Below, in pieces: positions 15,199 through 28,536 of a DNA stretch of 63,068 bases (position 1 is the first letter of the stretch; the number at the start of each line of letters is the position of its first letter). The notes under the pieces were generated by a model. It did not search any database, had not been told where the DNA came from, and was given only the letters and a program-made list of their open reading frames with translations. Origin of the DNA: JACKBJ01 sp964549495 (GTDB lineage: Bacteria; Chloroflexota; Anaerolineae; Epilineales; Epilineaceae); contig CAZJWJ010000021.1 in assembly GCA_964549495.1 (NCBI GenBank), forward strand, positions 1 to 63,068, written 5' to 3'. Made by a program: the position numbers and the translations under genes.

Positions 15199-16854
15199 TT
15201 ACGAGCCGCGCCCCGCGGACTCGGGTGATCCCCATCCGCCGCCGCCAGGGGTCTGGATCTCGATGGCCTCGCCGGCCTGGAGATCGAAGCTGCCCTTGGC
15301 CGGCAGGTCGGTCGGACGCCCCTCGCGGTCGATGCGCCGGTTCCGGCCGACTTGGCCGGCCTGGCCGCCGGCCAGGCCGTAGGGGGCCAGCTCCCGGCGT
15401 TCGGTCATCAGGCTGGCGCGGACCGGAACCAGGAAGCGGATCCGGCGGATGATGCCGTCGCCGCCCGGATGGCGGCCCGCCCCACCCGAGCCGCGGCGTA
15501 GGCCGAAGGCCTCGACCCGCATCGGGAAGGCGGTCTCGAGGGCCTCGATCGGGGTGTTGCGGGTATTGGTCATGTGCACCTGGATGGCGCTGGCGCCCGC
15601 CCGGTGCGGGCCGCCGCCCGCCCCGCCGGCCAGGGTCTCGTAGTAGGAGAACACGCGGCCGGCGCCATCCTCTCCGCCGCGGGGGTCGCGCCCGCCGACG
15701 GTCAGGTTGTTCATCGTGCCCTGGCTGGCAGCGGGGATGCGGTCGGGTGCGGCTTCTGCCAGGGCGCGCAGGAGCAGGTCGACCACCCGCTGGCTGGTCT
15801 CGACGTTGCCCGCGGCCACCGCCGAGCCAGGAGGTGGATCGAGCAGGCTGCCGGGCGGCACCCGCAGCTCGGCCACCGACTGGCTGCCGGCGTTGATGGG
15901 CACCCCCGTCAAGAGGCAGGCGAGCACGTAGTCGAGGGCCGATCGGGTGACCGCCAGGGGGGCGTTGATGCCGCTGGGGGCCGCCGCGTCGGTACCGGAG
16001 AAGTCCGCCACCAGTCGCTCGGCTTCGATGTCGAGCCGGAGTGCCAGCCGGTATCGGCGCGAATTCAGCCCGTCTCCGTCCATCTGCTCCTCGGCCCGGA
16101 AGGAGCCCTTCGGCAGATCTCGCAATCCGGCGGCGGCCTGTCGACGCGAGAGATCCAGCAGCGCCTCGCAAAGGGATGGCCAGGCGGCTTGCCGCTGCGC
16201 GATCTCTCGCATGCGATGTTCACCGTGCCGGTGGGCGGCGATCTGGGCCTCGAGGTCGCCCGAGCGCTCCTCCGGCGTGCGGGAGTTGGCACGCAGCAGG
16301 GCCAGGATGTCCTCGTCTATCCGTCCGCGGCGCATCAGGCGCAGCGGAGGGATGATCAGGCCCTCGCCATGAAGGTCTCGGGCCAGGGCGAGCGAGCCGG
16401 GTTCTCGGCCGCCGACATCGGCGTGGTGGGCCCGGCTCACCAGGAGGAAGTCGGGTCCATCGGCATCCCGGCAGAAGACCGGCGAGACCGTGGTCCAATC
16501 GGGCAGGTGACTGCCGCCACGCGCCGGATCGTTGAGCAAGACCAGATCGCCCGGCTGCCAGCAATCGATCCGGTCCATCGCGGCCGCGACCGAGGCGGAT
16601 AGGGCGCCGAGATGGACGGGGATGTGCGCAGCCTGTGCCAGCAAACGACCCCGGCCGTCGAAGACCGCGCAGGAATGGTCCTGTCGTTCCTTGATGTTCG
16701 GTGAAAACGCGGCTCGTTGTAGGCTGGCGCCCATGCCTTCGGCCACGGATGCCAGGCGGTGCCGCAGGACCTCGATCGCCGCGCTCTGAAGGCCAGGACC
16801 CCCGGCGGTGCCGGCCGCGGTCCCGGGGAGGCCGGATTCGCCGTCGTGGCTCAT
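15199..16854 (-). CDS. Hydantoinase B/oxoprolinase family protein (HyuB-like)
   Basis: HyuB-type subunits normally pair with an ATP-dependent HyuA subunit to open hydantoin or 5-oxoproline rings. The 551 residues match the family: LQRAAFSPNIKERQDHSCAV, the HIPVHLGAL segment, LLNDPARGGSHLPDWT, and SRAHHADVGGREPGS. The C-terminal part has the usual glycine-rich GGGGWGSPESAGRGS. No hyuA gene lies beside it. The neighbour on the same strand is a small membrane protein whose stop overlaps this ATG by 4 bases, so the two are coupled. Confidence 0.9.
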   Translation of the reverse strand: MSHDGESGLPGTAAGTAGGPGLQSAAIEVLRHRLASVAEGMGASLQRAAFSPNIKERQDHSCAVFDGRGRLLAQAAHIPVHLGALSASVAAAMDRIDCWQPGDLVLLNDPARGGSHLPDWTTVSPVFCRDADGPDFLLVSRAHHADVGGREPGSLALARDLHGEGLIIPPLRLMRRGRIDEDILALLRANSRTPEERSGDLEAQIAAHRHGEHRMREIAQRQAAWPSLCEALLDLSRRQAAAGLRDLPKGSFRAEEQMDGDGLNSRRYRLALRLDIEAERLVADFSGTDAAAPSGINAPLAVTRSALDYVLACLLTGVPINAGSQSVAELRVPPGSLLDPPPGSAVAAGNVETSQRVVDLLLRALAEAAPDRIPAASQGTMNNLTVGGRDPRGGEDGAGRVFSYYETLAGGAGGGPHRAGASAIQVHMTNTRNTPIEALETAFPMRVEAFGLRRGSGGAGRHPGGDGIIRRIRFLVPVRASLMTERRELAPYGLAGGQAGQVGRNRRIDREGRPTDLPAKGSFDLQAGEAIEIQTPGGGGWGSPESAGRGS

Positions 16855-17411
16855 GGGTAGCCGTCGGGCTCCGGGCTGTCGCTGGGGGCCGGGTAGGCGC
16901 CGGGCTCGAGGCTCGGTGTCGGGCTTGCCGTCTCGTCCACCGATGGATCGGTGGCCTCCGGCTCGTCGCTGGGCGTCGATCGGGGCGTCGGGCTGGCGCT
17001 TGCGCGGGTGGGGAAGATCGGCACCGGCGGGGTGCTCGGGGCCGGCGGGGTATCCGAGGCCACGGGCAGAGGCGCTGCGCTGGTGGGGAAGACGAAGCCG
17101 CCCGTCTCGGTCGCTTCGGCGTCGAGGACATCCTCGAAAGCGGCATCCACCGGGGGCGGGGTGAGGACCGGGACGAGGTCCTCGACGCGGCGCGCGCTAC
17201 CGGGCCGGCGAAGGTCCTGCGGCTCGGCCGTCGATTCGGTTTCCTGCACCAGCTGCGGTAGGCAGAGCGACGGCAGCCAATCACACCAGATGTCTCCGGT
17301 ATAGCGCAGCATCACCGCCGCCAAGAGGGCCATCGCCAGCAATGCCAGCACGACCTCGCGATGACCGCCGCGGGGCCCGGGCGAGGCTGGCTCGTTGGGA
17401 GAATAGATCAA
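16851..17411 (-). CDS. Hypothetical single-pass membrane protein with Pro/Ser/Thr-rich tail
   Basis: I do not recognise this 186-residue protein. A hydrophobic segment at about 22-38 (VVLALLAMALLAAVML) is followed by a short Cys-containing stretch (DIWCDWLPSLCLPQL). Then comes a long low-complexity tail rich in Pro, Ser, Thr and Glu (for example SASPTPRSTPSDEPEATDP). The N-terminus is probably cytoplasmic with the tail outside. It is transcribed from a divergent promoter with rpoC and overlaps hyuB by ATGA. No enzyme motif is visible. Confidence 0.7.
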   Translation of the reverse strand: MIYSPNEPASPGPRGGHREVVLALLAMALLAAVMLRYTGDIWCDWLPSLCLPQLVQETESTAEPQDLRRPGSARRVEDLVPVLTPPPVDAAFEDVLDAEATETGGFVFPTSAAPLPVASDTPPAPSTPPVPIFPTRASASPTPRSTPSDEPEATDPSVDETASPTPSLEPGAYPAPSDSPEPDGYP

Positions 17412-17473
17412 AGCGGGTGCTCCGGCTCCAAAGAGCTGCGTGGTGCCTGAGGGGTGGGGCGGACCGAGCCCCT

Positions 17474-17502
17474 AGTCTAGGTGGCGGGCCGGCTTCGGTC
17501 AA
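17474..17502 (-). promoter_or_regulatory. Promoter of the small membrane protein gene
   Basis: Read on the - strand: TTGACC (17502-17497), a 17-base spacer, TAGACT (17479-17474). The predicted start near 17467 gives a leader of about 56 nt to ATG 17411. Confidence 0.6.
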
Positions 17503-17519
17503 TCCTCGCGGAGGAGGTT

Positions 17520-17547
17520 TTGACAGATTTGCAGGCAGGACTATAGT
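17520..17547 (+). promoter_or_regulatory. Promoter of rpoC
   Basis: TTGACA at 17520-17525, a 16-base spacer, TATAGT at 17542-17547. The predicted start near 17554 leaves a leader of about 236 nt. It is the closest match to the sigma-70 consensus -35 in the window. Confidence 0.7.
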
Positions 17548-17789
17548 TACCCGGATCGGGAGGCGTAGCTTCTTCGACGGCTTGCGCACCCTCGTCGGTG
17601 CGGATTTCATCGCTCGGTTCGCCGGGCTTCCGACCACGAGGTTCGGAAGGCGAGCATGGCCACGCCGGCAAGCGGCAACCCGATCATGCGCCACGAGGAC
17701 CATCGCCACCCGGCCGAACCATCGACCTTGCGCGCACCCAGGGAACTTCCCGTCCGCCATCGAGCACAGCAGCCATCAGGAGGCCGTCG

Positions 17790-22304
<4,515 letters not shown>

Positions 22305-24194
22305 GTGGACCAGGTCAACGCAGTTCCCAACGACGACATGGACGTTCCCGAGAGCCAAGACCAGCCGCAGGACGTGGGCGCCGAGGAGGTCGAGCAGAGC
22401 GCGAATGGCGCGGCTGCGACCGAATCCGGGCCGGCGGATGGCGCGAAGGGTGCCGAGCCGGCGGATGACGAGCAAGGCGCCGAGCCGGGGGATTCCGAGG
22501 CGGAGCCGGCCGAGGGGTCGGATTCGCCGGACGAGGATCCCATCGCCAGCGTCGAGGGCGATGACGCTGGTGACGCCGATGATGCGGTCGACGCCGGTGA
22601 CGGGGAAGACGCGGAGGCGGCCGAGCCCCGCTCCATGGAGGAGTTGGTCGCGGAGGCCGAGGACGAGGGCATGTCGATGATGGAGCTCTTGATGGAGGAA
22701 GGAGATTACTTCCCCGAGAGCTTCGAGCGCGGCGACCTGGTCGAAGGCACCTTGGTCCGCAAGGACAAGAACCAGCTCATCCTGGACATCGGCGCCAAGC
22801 AGGAAGCCGTCGTGCCCAGCAGCGATCTGGCCCGACTTCCGGACGGCTACCTCGATGGCGTCACGGTGGGGGATACGGTCAAGGGTGTCATCCTCCGACC
22901 CGATGGCGAGATGGTGGTCTCGGTCTACCAGGCCATCACCGTCAAGGATTGGGAGAAGGCCGCCGACCTGCTCGAGAGCGGCGACATCCTCGAGCTCGAC
23001 GTGGTCGGTTTCAACAAGGGCGGCATCCTGGTGCAGTTCGGCAACCTCCAGGGTTTCGTCCCCCGCAGCCACATCGTCCGCGGCCAGGGCCGCGATGGGC
23101 AGGCCCGCGAGGGCGTCGAGAGCCTGGTCGGCGAGGTGATCCCGGTCAAGATCATCGAGGTCAGCCGCCGCAAGCGCCGGCTGATCATGAGCGAACGCCA
23201 GGCCCTGCGCGAGTGGCGCGCGACTCAGAAGGCCAAGCTGCTGGAGACCCTGACCGAGGGCGAGGTCCGAAGCGGTACCGTGAGCTCGGTGGCCGACTTC
23301 GGCGCATTCGTCGATCTGGGCGGTGCCGATGGCCTGGTGCACATCTCCGAGATGACCTACGAACGCGGTCGCCATCCGCGAGACCTGGTCGATGTCGGTC
23401 AGGAGGTCGAGGTCTATGTGCTCTCCATCGATCGAGAGCGCAGCCGCATCGGCCTGAGCATGAAGCGCCTACAAAAGGATCCCTGGGAGACGGTCGAGCA
23501 GGATCACTATGTGGGCGAGCTGGTCGAGGCCAGCATCTCCAACCTGACCAAGTTCGGTGCCTTCGCCCGTCTCGAGGACGGACTGGAGGGCCTCATCCAC
23601 ATCTCCGAGCTCTCCGACGAGCACGTCGAGCACCCGCGCGAGGCGGTACGGGTCGCGCAGCGCGTGACGGTCGAGATCATCTCGATCGATTCCGCACGCC
23701 AGCGCATCGGTTTGAGCATCCGCCGGGTACCGGCCCACCTTCGAACCATCGATGAGGCCGAGCCCGAAGACGAGGGCGAGCCGACGGAGGACGAGGCGGC
23801 CGAGGTGGAGGCGACGGCAGCCGTCGATTCGGTCGACGAGAGCGAGACCGCGGCCGAGGATGAAGACGCTTCGGACAACACGGAGGCCGCAGTCGACCCG
23901 GACGCGGCGGACGACTCGGACGATGATGACTCGGACGATGACGACTCGGACGATGACGACTCGGACGACGACGACTCGGACGACGACGACTCGGACGATG
24001 ATGACTCGGACGACGATGACTCGGACGACGATGACTCGGACGACGATGACTCGGACGACGACGACTCGGACGATGACGACTCGGACGATGACGACTCGGA
24101 CGACGATGACTCGGACGACGATGACTCGGACGACGACTCCGACGACGACGACTCCGACGACGACGACTCCGACGACGACGACTCCGACGACTAG
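22305..24194 (+). CDS. S1-domain RNA-binding protein (RpsA-like) with acidic ends and DSDDD repeat tail
   Basis: Four S1 RNA-binding domains lie at about residues 143-207, 225-300, 319-388 and 402-475. Domains 3 and 4 match best (SVADFGAFVDLGGADGLVHI and NLTKFGAFARLEDGLEGLIH). This is the ribosomal S1 architecture with fewer repeats than E. coli. Residues 1-125 are acidic and disordered. After about residue 483 the tail is Glu/Asp-rich and ends in 19 serines spaced by runs of Asp. GTG 22305 directly abuts the rpoC stop with GAGGA four bases upstream; ATG 22338 is an alternative. It is probably the main S1 of this organism, placed between two RNA polymerase genes. Confidence 0.88.
   Translation: MDQVNAVPNDDMDVPESQDQPQDVGAEEVEQSANGAAATESGPADGAKGAEPADDEQGAEPGDSEAEPAEGSDSPDEDPIASVEGDDAGDADDAVDAGDGEDAEAAEPRSMEELVAEAEDEGMSMMELLMEEGDYFPESFERGDLVEGTLVRKDKNQLILDIGAKQEAVVPSSDLARLPDGYLDGVTVGDTVKGVILRPDGEMVVSVYQAITVKDWEKAADLLESGDILELDVVGFNKGGILVQFGNLQGFVPRSHIVRGQGRDGQAREGVESLVGEVIPVKIIEVSRRKRRLIMSERQALREWRATQKAKLLETLTEGEVRSGTVSSVADFGAFVDLGGADGLVHISEMTYERGRHPRDLVDVGQEVEVYVLSIDRERSRIGLSMKRLQKDPWETVEQDHYVGELVEASISNLTKFGAFARLEDGLEGLIHISELSDEHVEHPREAVRVAQRVTVEIISIDSARQRIGLSIRRVPAHLRTIDEAEPEDEGEPTEDEAAEVEATAAVDSVDESETAAEDEDASDNTEAAVDPDAADDSDDDDSDDDDSDDDDSDDDDSDDDDSDDDDSDDDDSDDDDSDDDDSDDDDSDDDDSDDDDSDDDDSDDDDSDDDSDDDDSDDDDSDDDDSDD
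23913..24191 (+). repeat. 15-bp in-frame tandem repeat coding DSDDD
   Basis: About 18.5 units of GACTCGGACGAYGAY. Serine codons fall every 15 bases from 23916 to 24126 (all TCG), then one 12-base unit, then serines at 24138, 24153, 24168 and 24183 (all TCC). The codon change and the short unit mark two separate expansions. No spacers, so not a CRISPR array. Confidence 0.95.
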
Positions 24195-24293
24195 TACCCG
24201 TCCCAGGTCTGGCCTTGCTCGAGAGGGGCCTCGCTCACGCCGCCATCTGCGCGCCGCTGCGGGCGCCCGACCAATCCTTGCCAGGAGTCCTTC

Positions 24294-24800
24294 ATGTTCG
24301 AAGTCGGTGATAAGGTCGTGCATCCCACGCGCGGCGCAGGGGTCATCGCCGCGGTCGAGCAGAAGGACATGCTCGACGACTTCAATCGCTACTACGTCAT
24401 CGAGCTGGCGGCCGAGGAGATGCGGCTGATGATCCCGGTGCGCATGGCCCAGGAGATCGGCTTGCGCAAGATCGCGCCGAAGCGCGACGCCAAGGCCATC
24501 ACCAAGATGCTCGAGAGTCAGGCCGAAGACCTACCGGATGACTTCAAGGCGCGGCAGTCCCATCTGCACGAGCGGCTCAAGGAAGGTGACGCCGAGTCGC
24601 TGGCCGCGGTCGTGCGCGACATGGCGGCGCGGAGCCTGATCAAGACCTACTCGCCGACCGAACTTCGGCTCTACGAGCAGGCACGGTCGATGCTGGCCGG
24701 CGAGCTGGCGCTGGCCCGGGACACCGATGTCGCGGCGGCCCTGGAGTTCATCGACGAGATCGTCTTGGAGAAGGAGCCTCCGGCGGCCGAGGCCGAGTAG
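24294..24800 (+). CDS. CarD family RNA polymerase-binding regulator
   Basis: CarD-type proteins bind the RNA polymerase beta subunit through an N-terminal Tudor-like RID domain and stabilise open promoter complexes. The 168-residue protein starts MFEVGDKVVHPTRGAGVIAA, the RID signature shared with Mfd. It continues with the helical DNA-contacting C-terminal half (LTPTELRLYEQARSML-like, here YSPTELRLYEQARSMLAGEL). CAGGAGTCC precedes ATG 24294. It follows the S1 gene by 99 bases on the same strand and may share the rpoC transcript. The tail is mildly acidic. Confidence 0.92.
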   Translation: MFEVGDKVVHPTRGAGVIAAVEQKDMLDDFNRYYVIELAAEEMRLMIPVRMAQEIGLRKIAPKRDAKAITKMLESQAEDLPDDFKARQSHLHERLKEGDAESLAAVVRDMAARSLIKTYSPTELRLYEQARSMLAGELALARDTDVAAALEFIDEIVLEKEPPAAEAE

Positions 24801-24962
24801 GGGCGCGTCGGGCAACAAGAAATCCAATTCGGAAGCCGCTGCATCCGCCCTGTCTACCTGCCGCTCGCCGGCCATGGCGATGCCATTTCCTCCCTACAGC
24901 CAGTCGTCACGACGGCGGAACGGCGTGGAGGCACGCAGGTTCGCCGTGCTCGGTCCTCTGCG

Positions 24963-25376
24963 TCAGGCGTCCGCCAAGTCGCGCAATGCTCGAGGGAGCT
25001 TGACGATGCCCCCCCCTGCGCTCAGGCAGATGTGCCGGCTGCTGGCATTGGCCACCTGAATCGGGTTCGCCTCGTCGGTCACGATCTCGTAGCCAAAGCG
25101 AAGGCTGCGGCTGCGAAGATCGGTCAACGCGGTGCGGACGCGTAGCGCATCGTCGAAGCGCACGGCTTTGACATAACGGATTTGCAGTTCGACCACCGGT
25201 AGGCTGAGCCCCGAGACTTCGATCTCGGTATAGCGCATGCCGGCAGCGCGCAGCCAGTCCACGCGCCCCATCTCCAGCCACGGAAGGTAAGCCGAATGAT
25301 GGGCGATGCCCGAAGCGTCGGTCTCGGCGTAGCGGACCCGCAGCGGGCTGCTGTGAAGTCGGGTCGATAGGGGCAA
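24963..25376 (-). CDS. YbgC/4HBT hotdog-fold acyl-CoA thioesterase
   Basis: Small hotdog thioesterases hydrolyse acyl-CoA esters. The signature VRYAETDASGIAHHSAYLPW has the aspartate position of the 4HBT family, followed by EMGRVDWLRAAG. The C-terminal strands RSLRFGYEIV and the LSAGGGIVKLP segment fit. TTG 25376 was chosen because AAGGAG lies ten bases upstream and the resulting 137 residues fit the family. A longer reading from ATG 25430 would overlap the transporter gene by 20 bases. It is the last gene of a minus-strand run. Confidence 0.85.
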   Translation of the reverse strand: MPLSTRLHSSPLRVRYAETDASGIAHHSAYLPWLEMGRVDWLRAAGMRYTEIEVSGLSLPVVELQIRYVKAVRFDDALRVRTALTDLRSRSLRFGYEIVTDEANPIQVANASSRHICLSAGGGIVKLPRALRDLADA

Positions 25377-25410
25377 GGGTGTCACGCTCCTTTGCGGGCC
25401 CAAGGGTTCG

Positions 25411-26340
25411 TCAAGCACGATGATGCCCAACCGAGGGCGGTGCTGCGCGGTGCCTCGCGCCGGGCCCTTCTGCGAGGCTGGCCAAGGCCAGTCCGGCCAG
25501 CACGATGCCGCCGCCCAAGAGCACGCCGCCGCTCGGTCGCTCGCTCAGGATCCACCAGGCCAAGAGCGCGCTGACCACGGGCTCGCCCAAGACCGTCCCG
25601 GAGACGAAGGCGGCCGAGAGCCGTTGGAGCGCCCAGTTGAAGCTGGAATGCCCCAGCAGCTGGGGCAGGATCGCCAGGGCCACAAATACCAGCCAGGTCT
25701 GTGGGGCGTAGTCGAAGAGCGGCAGGCCGGCCAGCAGGACCACGATCCACAGGCAGGCGGCGGCGGCACTATAGACCACGAAGATATAGGCCAAGAGACT
25801 CATGTGGGCTCGCAGGCGGCGTCCGATCATGAAATAGATGGCCGCCGCCATGGCGCCGCCCAGGGCCAACAGGTCGCCCAGCAAGGCCGACGGAAGGGTC
25901 GGCGCGCCGGCAAGGCCGGAGGCATCGGCCAGCAAGATGACCACGGCACCGGCGAAGGCCAAGGCGATGCCCGCCAAGAGCCGGCGTGAGGCAGGCTCGC
26001 CCAACCAGCGAGCCGATAGCAGGCCGACGAAGAGCGGGCTGGTGGTCACCAGGACCACCGAGCTGGCCACCGAAGTGTAGTCCAAGGACGGCACCCAGAG
26101 CCCGAAGTGGAGGCCGAGGGCCAGGCCGGCCAGGAGGGCCCGACGCCAGTCGGCGCGCGAGAGCCCGCGCAGCTCGCTCGCGGCTCGGCTCCAGGCGATG
26201 GGTGCCAGGATCGCGCCGGCCAGGGTCAATCGCCACAGGGCTTTGACCAAGGCGGGGGCCTCGGCCAAGCGAAAGAGGATGGCCGCCGAGCCCACGCAGA
26301 GCACGCCGAGGCCCAGGACGAATCCGCCGCGCAGGTCCAT
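25411..26340 (-). CDS. EamA/DMT family transporter
   Basis: A ten-helix inner membrane protein of the drug/metabolite transporter superfamily, 309 residues in two EamA repeats. The first repeat has LFRLAEAPALVKALWRLTLA and SLDYTSVASSVVLVTTSPLF. The second has LAILPQLLGHSSFNWALQRL and GEPVVSALLAWWILSERPSG. These are the usual conserved segments. The substrate cannot be read from sequence. It sits between an amidohydrolase and a thioesterase on the same strand, and nothing ties it to either. Confidence 0.9.
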   Translation of the reverse strand: MDLRGGFVLGLGVLCVGSAAILFRLAEAPALVKALWRLTLAGAILAPIAWSRAASELRGLSRADWRRALLAGLALGLHFGLWVPSLDYTSVASSVVLVTTSPLFVGLLSARWLGEPASRRLLAGIALAFAGAVVILLADASGLAGAPTLPSALLGDLLALGGAMAAAIYFMIGRRLRAHMSLLAYIFVVYSAAAACLWIVVLLAGLPLFDYAPQTWLVFVALAILPQLLGHSSFNWALQRLSAAFVSGTVLGEPVVSALLAWWILSERPSGGVLLGGGIVLAGLALASLAEGPGARHRAAPPSVGHHRA

Positions 26341-26443
26341 GCTGGCGATCAGCCTGTCGGCCCGCTGCTTCGGTCCCGACCATCACGGCTCGATCGGCGG
26401 CGGCCCGAGCGAGGTCGGAGCGGATCGGTCGGAAGTGGCCGGC

Positions 26444-28063
26444 TCAAGTGCCTTGCTGCCAGACCCAGCGACCCTCGATCATGGTCGCCAGCAGCTCTGC
26501 GGCGCCGAGGTCCCGGTCGCTCGACGTCAGATCGCCTTCGAGCAGGACGAGATCGGCCGGATAGCCCGGATCGAGCCTGCCGAGTCTGGCTTCCTGACCT
26601 GCCGCCCAGGCGGCGCCCTCGGTATAGGCTTCCAGCGATTGCCAGAGGTCCAGGCGCTGTTCGGGGTACCAGCCCGAGGCCGGCTGGCCAGACGCGTCCT
26701 GGCGGCGCAGCGCCGCCCGCAGACCGTCCAGGACGCTCGGCGATTCGATGGGAGCGTCCGAGCCAAAGGCCAAACGCGCGCCCCGCTCCAAGAGCCCGCG
26801 CCAGGCGTAGGCGCCGCGACAGCGCCGGCCCCAGTAGCGCTGGGCCACCTGCATGTCGGCCACCAGGTGGATGGGCTGCATAGAGGCCGTCACGCCCAGC
26901 TCGGAAAAGCTCGGCAGGTCGTCCGGATGCAGGAGCTGCGCGTGCTCGATGCGGTGCCGCAGCGGGCCGGCCGCAGCGCCTTCGCTGCCGGCCAGGGCGC
27001 GAAAGCCCTCCAGGGCCTTGCGATTCGCCGCGTCGCCGATGGCGTGGATCGCGGTGGGCAGTCCGGACCGCGCGGCCCGGTCGAGACGCTCGCAGAGGGC
27101 CTCGAAGCCCATCGTCGCCAGCCCCCGATTGTCGCCCTGTCCTTCGTAGGGCTCGAGCATGTCGGCGGTTTGAGAACCCAGCGTCCCGTCGAGAAAGAGC
27201 TTGGCGCCGCCCACCGCCAGCCATTCATCCCCCCGCTCTCGATGCAGGTCGCGGTCGAGGAGCTCGTCCATCGCGTCTTCCAGGGCGTACCACACCACGC
27301 GCAGCCCCAAGTCGCCCTCGGCGCGCAGGGCCGACAGGTCGTCCCACAGCGCCAGGCCGGGAAAGCCCATGTCGTGGCAGCCGGTGATGCCTTCCTGCCA
27401 CAAGACCGGCCAGACCTCGCGCAGGGCCCGGCGCCGGGTGCTGGCGTCCGGCGCGGGAATGACCCGGCGTGCCAGGCGCATGGCGGTCTCCTTGAGGATG
27501 CCGGAGGGCCGGCCCGCCTGCATGACGATCTCGCCCCCGGGCGGCGCCCGCTCCGCCCGGTGGATGCCCGCCGCATCGAGGGCGCGCTGGTTGAGCCACA
27601 GCGCATGCCCGTCCTTGCGCGTCAGGGCCACCGGATGCTCGGGCGAGACCGCGTCCAGGTCCGCCGCGACCGGCCAGCGTCCCCAGCGGCTGTGGTCCCA
27701 GCCGCGGCCCAGGATCCAATGGCCGGCCGGCCGCTCTCCGGTGGCCCGGGCCACCGCGTCGCGCACTTCGTCTAGCGAATCTCCCTCGGCGATGGACAGC
27801 TGCTGGCGGGCCAGGGCGAAGTTGCCCAGATGGATGTGCGCGTCGATGAAGCCCGGCAGCACGGTACCCCGGCCCAGGTCCATGACGGGTGCATCCTCGC
27901 CCGCGGCGGCCCGGGCTTCGGCGAGGCTGCCGGCGGCCAGCACCCGGCCATCGCCGACCGCGATGGCCGGGACCGCCGAAGCGCCGGCTCGGGATGGCCG
28001 GGTGATGATCCGTCCGGCCTGCAGGACGAAACGCCGGCTGCCCGCTGCCTCGAAGTCGATCAT
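26444..28063 (-). CDS. Amidohydrolase family protein (YtcJ-like)
   Basis: A metal-dependent hydrolase of the amidohydrolase_3 type. ATG 28063 gives 539 residues starting MIDFEAAGSRRFVLQAGRII. The metal motif is LPGFIDAHIHLGNF, followed by a GRGWDHSRWGRWP segment typical of YtcJ proteins. Later come histidines in PTAIHAIGDAANRKAL and LRHRIEHAQLLHPDD, and the final aspartate in LAFGSDAPIESPS. The start overlaps the upstream gene stop by 4 bases. The substrate is unknown. Confidence 0.9.
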   Translation of the reverse strand: MIDFEAAGSRRFVLQAGRIITRPSRAGASAVPAIAVGDGRVLAAGSLAEARAAAGEDAPVMDLGRGTVLPGFIDAHIHLGNFALARQQLSIAEGDSLDEVRDAVARATGERPAGHWILGRGWDHSRWGRWPVAADLDAVSPEHPVALTRKDGHALWLNQRALDAAGIHRAERAPPGGEIVMQAGRPSGILKETAMRLARRVIPAPDASTRRRALREVWPVLWQEGITGCHDMGFPGLALWDDLSALRAEGDLGLRVVWYALEDAMDELLDRDLHRERGDEWLAVGGAKLFLDGTLGSQTADMLEPYEGQGDNRGLATMGFEALCERLDRAARSGLPTAIHAIGDAANRKALEGFRALAGSEGAAAGPLRHRIEHAQLLHPDDLPSFSELGVTASMQPIHLVADMQVAQRYWGRRCRGAYAWRGLLERGARLAFGSDAPIESPSVLDGLRAALRRQDASGQPASGWYPEQRLDLWQSLEAYTEGAAWAAGQEARLGRLDPGYPADLVLLEGDLTSSDRDLGAAELLATMIEGRWVWQQGT

Positions 28064-28536
28064 CGACGGCCGCCGGCCGCGTCGGCCCCCGCATTGCCCT
28101 CGGCCGGCGGCTCGGTGGCCCGCGAGGCGCCAGCCGGCGAGGTTCCACCGCGCGCCACCGCGGCCTCCGAATCGCCGATGCCCGGACCGCCGGGCACTCT
28201 CGACAGGCGTTCCTCCAAGTCGGACAAGACCTCGAGCACGGCCAGCGCTTGCCAGCGCTGGCCCTGGCGGTCGGTCCAGGCCGGGGCCTCGGATTCCGAT
28301 GATTCGACGAAGGCCTCGGTGCGCTGCTGCCACAATTCGAGCGTCGGGCCCACCGGCTTGTGGTCGGGAGTCTCTTCGAGCACCCGATCGATCAGTCGCA
28401 ACTCCAGGCGCCAGCGTTCGGCCAGCCTCTTGCCCAAGTCGCCGGACTGGGTCCCGAAGGGGCCGCCGGGCGCATCCAACAGGCTGCGCAAGGTGGTCGC
28501 GCGCTGCTCGATCAGGTTGCGGGCGTCGAGGTCCAT
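28060..28536 (-). CDS. Hypothetical protein, helical
   Basis: I do not recognise this 158-residue protein. It starts MDLDARNLIEQRATTLRSLL and is mostly charged and helical in appearance, with WRLELRLIDRVLEETPDHK and ALAVLEVLSDLEERLSRVPG. The last 40 residues are low-complexity Gly/Ala/Pro. No signal peptide or membrane segment is visible. The ATG 28536 choice is supported by GGAG just upstream and a 25-base overlap with the end of tgt. The stop overlaps the amidohydrolase start (ATGA), so it is translated in the same run. Confidence 0.7.
   Translation of the reverse strand: MDLDARNLIEQRATTLRSLLDAPGGPFGTQSGDLGKRLAERWRLELRLIDRVLEETPDHKPVGPTLELWQQRTEAFVESSESEAPAWTDRQGQRWQALAVLEVLSDLEERLSRVPGGPGIGDSEAAVARGGTSPAGASRATEPPAEGNAGADAAGGRR

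Larger units (their letters stand above)
17412..17789. other. Divergent intergenic region and long rpoC leader
   Basis: This 378-base region holds back-to-back promoters at 17474-17502 (- strand) and 17520-17547 (+ strand). The + transcript would have about 236 nt of leader before the rpoC TTG. I see no convincing gene in it. An in-frame extension of rpoC upstream of 17790 has no resemblance to RpoC. AGGAGG at 17778-17783 marks the true start. Confidence 0.6.

Noticed and set aside
23913..24191. Possible CRISPR array
   Set aside because: The units are contiguous, 15 bases and in frame, without spacers.
23469..24323. Long minus-strand frame with Val/Arg repeats opposite the S1 gene
   Set aside because: It exists only because the DSDDD repeat is open on the other strand. 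No ribosome-binding site or family match.
26198..27775. 525-codon plus-strand frame opposite the amidohydrolase
   Set aside because: Antisense shadow. The - strand has the full amidohydrolase metal motifs.
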